NCBI RefSeq assembly: GCF_030581075.1
Contig: NZ_JAUQSW010000002.1
Coordinates: 248,001 to 312,000 of the forward strand
Origin: Hymenobacter cheonanensis
Lineage (GTDB): Bacteria > Bacteroidota > Bacteroidia > Cytophagales > Hymenobacteraceae
DNA: 64,000 nt
Reading direction: 5' to 3'
The notes below the pieces were generated by a model. The model saw nothing but the letters and a program-made list of their open reading frames with translations, was not told the DNA's origin and searched no databases. The translations under genes and the position numbers were made by a program. This document shows, in pieces, positions 58,161 to 64,000 of this stretch. Numbering within the stretch: the stretch's first letter is position 1; every line of letters starts with the position of its first letter.

Positions 58161-59039
58161 CTAGCCGCCCATCACCAGTTGGTCGGGCAGGTTCATGAGG
58201 TAGTCGCCGTAGCCACTTTTGCGCAGGGGCTCAGCAATTTTGCGCAGCTGCGCGGCGTCGATAAAGCCTTGGCGGAAAGCGGCTTCCTCAATGGAGCCCA
58301 CCTTGAGGCCCTGGCGCTGCTCCAGCACCCGCACAAACTCGCCGGCCTGCATCAGGCTTTCAAAGGTGCCGGTATCAAGCCAGGCCGTGCCCCGGCCCAG
58401 GATGCCCACTTTGAGCTTGCCCCGGCGCAGGTACTCGCGGTTTACGTCCGTGATTTCATACTCGCCGCGCGGGCTGGGCTGAAGGTTTTTGGCAATCTCA
58501 ACCACTTCATTATCATAAAAGTAGAGGCCCGGCACGGCGTAGTTGCTCTTGGGCTTGGCCGGCTTTTCCTCGATGCTGAGGGCCACTTTATTGTTGTCGA
58601 ACTCGACTACGCCGTAGCGCTCGGGGTCGTGCACGTGGTAGGCGTATACCACGCCGCCGTCGGGGTCGCTGTTGGCTTTTAGCAGCTCCTCCATGCCTTC
58701 GCCGTGGAAGATATTGTCGCCCAGCACCAAGGCTACCTTATCCTGGCCGATAAAATCGGCCCCGAGCACGAAGGCCTGGGCTAGCCCATTGGGCAGCTCC
58801 TGCACCACGTATTGGAAGTTGCAGCCCAGGCTCTGGCCATCGCCGAGCAGCTTTTTGAACTGCGCCTGGTCGTGGGGCGTGGTGATAATCAGGATTTCCC
58901 GAATGCCGGCCATCATCAAAATCGACAGCGGATAATAAATCATCGGCTTGTCGTAGACGGGCATGAGCTGCTTGCTCACGGCCAGGGTCAGCGGGTGCAG
59001 CCGGGTGCCGGAGCCGCCGGCCAGGATGATGCCTTTCAT
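58161..59039 (-). CDS. rfbA: Glucose-1-phosphate thymidylyltransferase
   Basis: RfbA makes dTDP-glucose from glucose-1-phosphate and dTTP. The 292-residue enzyme has the nucleotidyl-transfer motif [16 protein letters not shown], then [34 protein letters not shown] near 107 and [20 protein letters not shown] near 158. It ends with the usual [13 protein letters not shown]. Together with rfbB (60182-61237) it supplies dTDP-4-keto-6-deoxyglucose. RfbC and RfbD for rhamnose are not in the window. It begins 9 bases after the TviC-like gene stop, in one operon with it. Confidence 0.96.
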   Translation of the reverse strand: MKGIILAGGSGTRLHPLTLAVSKQLMPVYDKPMIYYPLSILMMAGIREILIITTPHDQAQFKKLLGDGQSLGCNFQYVVQELPNGLAQAFVLGADFIGQDKVALVLGDNIFHGEGMEELLKANSDPDGGVVYAYHVHDPERYGVVEFDNNKVALSIEEKPAKPKSNYAVPGLYFYDNEVVEIAKNLQPSPRGEYEITDVNREYLRRGKLKVGILGRGTAWLDTGTFESLMQAGEFVRVLEQRQGLKVGSIEEAAFRQGFIDAAQLRKIAEPLRKSGYGDYLMNLPDQLVMGG

Positions 59040-59048
59040 AGCAATAAA

Positions 59049-60056
59049 TTAATTGCGCTCCTTGATAAACTCCTGGTTGGCCTTAAACCACGACAGCGTT
59101 TGCTGCAAGCCCTCACGGATGCGCACCTGCGGCGCGTACCCTAGCCGGGTTTCGGCTTTGGTAATGTCGGCCAGCGAGTCGCGGATATCGCCGGCGCGGT
59201 TGGGGCCGAATTTGGGGGCTAGCTCCGAGTGGGCCTCCTCGCGCAGGATGTCGTACATCTGCACCAGCGAAGTGCGGTCGCCCACGGCAATGTTGTACAC
59301 CTGGCCCAGCGCCTCGGGATTTTGGGTGAGGGCCGCCCGGATGTTGGCCTGCACGCAATTAGCTACGAAAGTGAAGTCGCGGGTCTGGCCGCCATCGCCG
59401 TTCAGCGTGGGGGCGTTGTTTTCCAGAATGGCGTCAATAAAGAGCGGAATAACCGCCGCATAGGCCCCGCCCGGGTCCTGGCGCGGGCCGAAGATGTTGA
59501 AGTAGCGCAGGCCGATAATCTCCATGCCGTAGGTGCGGGCAAACACGTCGGCGTACAGCTCGTTGGCGTATTTGGTAACGGCGTAGGGCGACAAAGGCTT
59601 GCCAATGCGGTCCTCCACCTTAGGCAGGCCCGGGTGGTCGCCGTAGGTCGACGACGACGCCGCGTACACGAAGCGCTTCACGCCGGCTTCCTTGGCCGCA
59701 AACAGGACTTTCACGAAGCCGCCCACGTTCACTTCGTCGGTCGTAACGGGGTCGTTGATGGAGCGCGGCACCGACCCTAGCGCGGCCTGGTGCAGCACAA
59801 TGTCGATGCCCGCGCAGGCCTTGGCGCAGGCCTCGCGGTCGCGGATATCACCCTCCTGCACTTCGAGCGCCGCATTGCCCTCGAATAGACGCAGGTTTTT
59901 GCGGAAGCCATTAGAGAAATTGTCCAGCACGCGCACTTTTTTAGCGCCGTGCTTGAGCAGGTACTCCACAAGGTTGGAGCCGATAAAGCCGGCCCCGCCG
60001 GTTACGAGAAAATGCAGCTCGTTGAGCGGCTGGTCGGTAAAAGGAATTTCGTACAT
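59049..60056 (-). CDS. TviC/WbpP-like UDP-N-acetylhexosamine(uronic acid) 4-epimerase
   Basis: This 335-residue SDR epimerase has LVTGGAGFIGSNLVEYLLKH near residue 16, the active-site Tyr and Lys in LSPYAVTKYANELYADVF near 155 and FNIFGPRQDPGGAYAAVIPL near 185. LHQAALGSVPRSINDPVTT near 92 is the mark of the WbpP/TviC group, which interconverts UDP-GlcNAc(A) and UDP-GalNAc(A). The TviB-type dehydrogenase at 62444-63745 would make the uronic acid first. Exact substrate cannot be settled. It is followed 9 bases on by rfbA. Confidence 0.88.
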   Translation of the reverse strand: MYEIPFTDQPLNELHFLVTGGAGFIGSNLVEYLLKHGAKKVRVLDNFSNGFRKNLRLFEGNAALEVQEGDIRDREACAKACAGIDIVLHQAALGSVPRSINDPVTTDEVNVGGFVKVLFAAKEAGVKRFVYAASSSTYGDHPGLPKVEDRIGKPLSPYAVTKYANELYADVFARTYGMEIIGLRYFNIFGPRQDPGGAYAAVIPLFIDAILENNAPTLNGDGGQTRDFTFVANCVQANIRAALTQNPEALGQVYNIAVGDRTSLVQMYDILREEAHSELAPKFGPNRAGDIRDSLADITKAETRLGYAPQVRIREGLQQTLSWFKANQEFIKERN

Positions 60057-60074
60057 CGATTAGGTATTCTATCA

Positions 60075-60171
60075 AAACGTCATGCTGACGAAGGAAGCAT
60101 CTCTACTGCACAGCTACCTCTGGTCGATGCAACGAAGCGGTAGAGATGCTTCCTTCGTCAGCATGACGTTT
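60075..60171. repeat. GTCATGCTGA palindromic repeat, copy 4
   Basis: Perfect 32-base arms at 60075-60106 and 60140-60171 (outer part AAACGTCATGCTGACGAAGG) surround 33 bases. The gap between rfbB and the TviC-like gene (60057-60181) contains little else, so the repeat sits inside a presumed operon here. Confidence 0.88.
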
Positions 60172-60181
60172 ACTTAAAAAG

Positions 60182-61237
60182 CTAGCGGCCTGCGTATTGC
60201 CTGGTATTATAGTCCTGGTAGGCGCCGCTGGTCACGTTATCCAGCCAGTCCTGGTTGGCCAGGTACCAATCCACGGTCTGGCTCAGGCCCTGCTCAAAGG
60301 TCACGCTCGGCTTCCAACCCAGCTCGTTCATTATTTTACTGCTGTCGATGGCGTAGCGCATATCGTGGCCGGCGCGGTCGGTCACGAAGGTGATGAGCTG
60401 GCGCGAAGTACCCGGCGCCTGGCCGGTTTTCTGGTCCACCACATCGCAGAGCAGCTCGATGAGCTTGAGGTTCTGCCACTCGTTTACGCCGCCGATGTTG
60501 TAGGTATCGCCCGGCTTGCCACGGTGAAAAACCGCGTCGATGGCCGTGGCGTGGTCTTTCACGAAAAGCCAGTCGCGCACGTTTTCACCCTTGCCGTACA
60601 CGGGCACTTTCTGGCCGGTGCGCAGGCGGTGAATGGCGAGCGGAATCAGCTTCTCGGGGAAGTGGTTGGGACCGTAGTTGTTCGAGCAGTTGCTGAGTTT
60701 GATGGGCAGGCCATAGGTGTGGTGCCAGGCCCGCACAAAGTGGTCCGACGCGGCCTTGGAGGCCGAGTAGGGCGAGCGCGGGTCGTAGCTGGTTTCCTCC
60801 GTAAACAGCTCGGGGCCAAAGTCCAGCGAGCCGTATACCTCGTCGGTACTCACGTGGTAAAACGTATGGCCCTCAAAACCTTTGGGCTTCCAGAGGTTCT
60901 TGGCCGCGTTCAGCAGGTTGACGGTGCCAATGACGTTGGTTTTCACAAACGCCATCGGGTCGGTAATGCTACGGTCGACGTGGCTTTCGGCCGCCAGGTG
61001 AATCACGGCATCGGGCTCCTGGTGGGCAAAAAGCTGGTCGACAAACGCCTGGTCAGCAATGTCGCCCTTGATGAACTGGTAGTTGGCCGCATTTTCGATG
61101 TCGCGCAGGTTCTCCAGGTTGCCCGCGTAGGTCAGGGCATCGAGGTTCAGAATCTGGTACTCGGGGTATTTGGTAACGAACAGGCGCACCACGTGCGAGC
61201 CAATGAAGCCGGCCCCGCCGGTGATAAGAATTTTCAT
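60182..61237 (-). CDS. rfbB: dTDP-glucose 4,6-dehydratase
   Basis: RfbB removes water from dTDP-glucose to give dTDP-4-keto-6-deoxyglucose. The 351-residue enzyme has the NAD motif ILITGGAGFIGSHVVRLFVT at the start, HLAAESHVDRSITDPMAFV near 80, the Asp-Glu pair in VSTDEVYGSLD near 130, the YxxxK in SPYSASKAASDHFVRAWHHT near 160 and SNCSNNYGPNHFPEKLIPL. I chose the ATG at 61237. It follows galE on the same strand after 90 bases. Confidence 0.96.
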   Translation of the reverse strand: MKILITGGAGFIGSHVVRLFVTKYPEYQILNLDALTYAGNLENLRDIENAANYQFIKGDIADQAFVDQLFAHQEPDAVIHLAAESHVDRSITDPMAFVKTNVIGTVNLLNAAKNLWKPKGFEGHTFYHVSTDEVYGSLDFGPELFTEETSYDPRSPYSASKAASDHFVRAWHHTYGLPIKLSNCSNNYGPNHFPEKLIPLAIHRLRTGQKVPVYGKGENVRDWLFVKDHATAIDAVFHRGKPGDTYNIGGVNEWQNLKLIELLCDVVDQKTGQAPGTSRQLITFVTDRAGHDMRYAIDSSKIMNELGWKPSVTFEQGLSQTVDWYLANQDWLDNVTSGAYQDYNTRQYAGR

Positions 61238-61327
61238 AGGTGCAGTAGCTAAACAGGGTGAATACGTGCCCACCGGCCGCCAGAACCAAGGCAAATCCTT
61301 AGTTACTAGCCACCTGCAATGAACACT

Positions 61328-62350
61328 TTACTTACTTAGGGTCTGCTGCCATTTCCAGGCGCTAGCCAGCGAGTCGCGGAGCGAGGTCGTGGTTTTAAAG
61401 CCCAGCACTTCGGCCGATTTGGTGGCGTCGGCGTAGATGGCGGGCACATCGCCGGGGCGGCGCGGGCCGATAACGTAGTTCAGCTTCTGGCCGCTAGCCT
61501 CCTCAAACGTCGCCACCACTTCGAGAACCGAGTTGCCGTGGCCGGTGCCCACGTTGAAGGTTTCGACCGCCTCGCTGGCCTTGCGGTCGAGCAGGCGCTG
61601 CACGGCCACAATGTGCGCCTTGGCCAAGTCTACCACGTGGATGTAGTCGCGCACGTTGGTGCCATCGGGCGTGTCGTAGTCGTTGCCGAAAATGGTGAGC
61701 TTCTCGCGCAGGCCGGCCGCCGTTTGGGTGATGAAGGGCACCAGGTTGTTGGGCACGCCTAGCGGCAGCTCGCCAATCTTGGCCGACTCGTGCGCCCCGA
61801 TGGGGTTGAAGTAGCGCAGCAAAATGGTGTGCACCTTGTTATCGGGCGCGCCGGCCGCGTCGTGCACAATGTCTTCGCACATCTGCTTGGTGCGGCCGTA
61901 GGGCGAGTTGGCCGGCTTGGTGGGCGTGGCCTCGGTTACGGGCAGGTGGTCGGGCACGCCGTAAACGGTGCACGACGACGAGAACACGAGGTTCTCAACG
62001 CCTTCTTCTTTCATCACCTGCAAGAGCGTAATGAGCGAGCCCACATTGTTGTGGAAGTAGGCCAGCGGCTTCTGCACCGACTCGCCCACTGCCTTGAAGG
62101 CCGCAAAGTGGATAACGCCGGCAATGTCGCCCTCCGTTTTAAACACCTGGCGCAGGGCCTCGGCGTCGCCGCAGTCGATGCGGTGGCACGGCACCTCGCG
62201 GCCCAGAATGGCCTGGATGCCCCCTAGCGCCGACTCTTCCGAGTTGCTGAAATTGTCGATGATAATAGGCTCGTAGCCCGCCTGGGCCAGCTCCACCACG
62301 GTGTGCGAGCCAATGTAGCCAGCACCGCCGGTAACCAGAATTTTTTTCAT
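61328..62350 (-). CDS. galE: UDP-glucose 4-epimerase
   Basis: GalE interconverts UDP-glucose and UDP-galactose (some forms also the N-acetyl sugars). The 340-residue enzyme has ILVTGGAGYIGSHTVVELAQ, IHFAAFKAVGESVQKPLAYF near 83, LVFSSSCTVYGVPD near 122, NSPYGRTKQMCEDIV near 148 with the YxxxK, and LRYFNPIGAHESAKIGE near 176, which together define GalE. The ATG at 62350 fits the family start. Upstream lies a 93-base gap occupied by an inverted repeat. Confidence 0.95.
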   Translation of the reverse strand: MKKILVTGGAGYIGSHTVVELAQAGYEPIIIDNFSNSEESALGGIQAILGREVPCHRIDCGDAEALRQVFKTEGDIAGVIHFAAFKAVGESVQKPLAYFHNNVGSLITLLQVMKEEGVENLVFSSSCTVYGVPDHLPVTEATPTKPANSPYGRTKQMCEDIVHDAAGAPDNKVHTILLRYFNPIGAHESAKIGELPLGVPNNLVPFITQTAAGLREKLTIFGNDYDTPDGTNVRDYIHVVDLAKAHIVAVQRLLDRKASEAVETFNVGTGHGNSVLEVVATFEEASGQKLNYVIGPRRPGDVPAIYADATKSAEVLGFKTTTSLRDSLASAWKWQQTLSK

Positions 62351-62352
62351 AG

Positions 62353-62443
62353 TCAATGAGTGAATGGGAGAATGAGTGAGTGGGAAAATGACGCATTTTG
62401 GGTTGCATTCACCCATTCGCTCATTCTCTTGTTCACTCATTGA
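62353..62443. repeat. Inverted repeat filling the galE upstream gap
   Basis: The 32-base arms (62353-62384 and 62412-62443) match at 27 positions and consist of iterated GAATGAGTGA-type units. The right arm abuts the stop codon of the dehydrogenase gene at 62444 and the left arm lies two bases before the galE ATG. Confidence 0.75.
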
Positions 62444-63745
<1,302 letters not shown>

Positions 63746-63754
63746 TTTTTGTAG

Positions 63755-63786
63755 AATTATGAGTTATGAATTATGAGTTATGAGTT
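63755..63786. repeat. Tandem 14-mer between two sugar genes
   Basis: AATTATGAGTTATG occurs twice in a row (63755-63768, 63769-63782) followed by AGTT. It overlaps the stop codon of the acetyltransferase gene and fills the gap to the dehydrogenase gene. Confidence 0.7.
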
Positions 63787-64000
63787 GGCCGTTAGCGAGC
63801 TAATTTCTTCACTCATAATTGATACCGATTTTTTATCAGGGCTAAGTTGGTAGGCTTCAGCGGTTTCGGGGCAGCTAGCCCGGCCGGCCGCATCGAAGGC
63901 CAGCCGGTGGCCGGCGGCGCTTAGCCAGCCGTGCTGCCGGGCGGGCGTGCCGTAGACGAGCGCAAAGGCCGGCACGTTGCGCGTGACCACGCTGCCCGCC
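63778..64000 (-). CDS. WbpD/WlbB-like N-acetyltransferase (only the C-terminus in the window)
   Basis: The last 74 codons are present; the start lies beyond the window edge. GSVVTRNVPAFALVYGTPAR is the closing turn of a left-handed beta-helix acyltransferase. GWLSAAGHRLAFD with CPETAEAYQL is the C-terminal mark of WbpD/WlbB, which acetylates UDP-2-acetamido-3-amino-glucuronic acid. A tail of 20 variable residues follows. Its stop is 32 bases before the start of the TviB-like dehydrogenase gene, so it heads the sugar operon seen here. Confidence 0.8.
   Translation of the reverse strand, partial: AGSVVTRNVPAFALVYGTPARQHGWLSAAGHRLAFDAAGRASCPETAEAYQLSPDKKSVSIMSEEISSLTANS

Overview
The window looks like chromosomal DNA from a high-GC member of the Bacteroidota, most probably a Hymenobacter-like cytophagale. 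The grounds are a type IX secretion operon (porP, gldK, gldL), several Bacteroidota-only families (DUF4271, DUF4293, DUF4476, DUF4174, PorE-like OmpA lipoprotein), repeated TAnnTTTG promoter boxes in place of sigma-70 boxes, and a bacterial kynurenine route. The genus is an inference. There is no rRNA, CRISPR array, phage or insertion sequence; one tRNA-Phe is present.

Layout. 1-6.4 kb (minus strand): gldL (cut by the window edge), gldK, porP, hemD, a DUF4271 membrane protein and a WecA-type glycosyl-phosphate transferase. 6.4-10.2 kb: a small protein coupled to lipB, a YraN protein, a MORN-like lipoprotein and a cyanophycinase-family peptidase. 10.3-15.4 kb: mgtE, then an orphan protein, a membrane protein, a NarL-type histidine kinase and its response regulator, bracketed by two copies of one promoter-like element. 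15.4-18.7 kb: arfB, a FabH-like synthase, a small outer-membrane-type protein, a decayed gene and tRNA-Phe. 18.9-25.7 kb: a membrane Fe-S oxidoreductase pair, a conserved unknown, a PorE-like lipoprotein, and DUF4476 and DUF4293 proteins. 25.8-34.9 kb: thiolase, kynureninase, phosphatidylserine decarboxylase, glutamate dehydrogenase, cdsA, a CPBP protease and a tRNA-dihydrouridine synthase. 35.4-40.2 kb: the oxidative pentose phosphate set gnd-zwf-pgl with rpiA. 40.2-49.7 kb: transporters (EamA, APC, ChrA), two tandem Cys-cluster membrane proteins, a CrtC/AttH-like lipoprotein and a 2OG-Fe(II) oxygenase. 49.9-54.4 kb: a lipoprotein, kynurenine 3-monooxygenase, a GAF-type methionine sulfoxide reductase and an MscS channel. 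54.4-58 kb: an AT-rich stretch with an ArsR-family regulator, then hemA divergent from a histidine kinase. 58.1-64 kb: a surface-sugar cluster (rfbA, a TviC-like epimerase, rfbB, galE, a TviB-like dehydrogenase and the end of a WbpD-like acetyltransferase).

Functional links. PorP, GldK and GldL are T9SS core parts; hemD and hemA both serve tetrapyrrole synthesis. KynU and KMO catalyse consecutive or neighbouring steps of tryptophan-to-quinolinate metabolism although they lie 23 kb apart. CdsA and Psd both belong to phosphatidylethanolamine synthesis. The nucleotide-sugar genes together could supply dTDP-4-keto-6-deoxyglucose, UDP-galactose and N-acetyl-hexosaminuronic acids for polysaccharide.

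The most interesting non-coding signals are a three-block promoter element with identical spacing at 11720-11788 and 15129-15197, intergenic spaces filled almost exactly by inverted repeats (two of which seem to donate a GTG start codon to the next gene), and four copies of a GTCATGCTGA palindrome at gene ends. I found no clearly new defence or mobile system.
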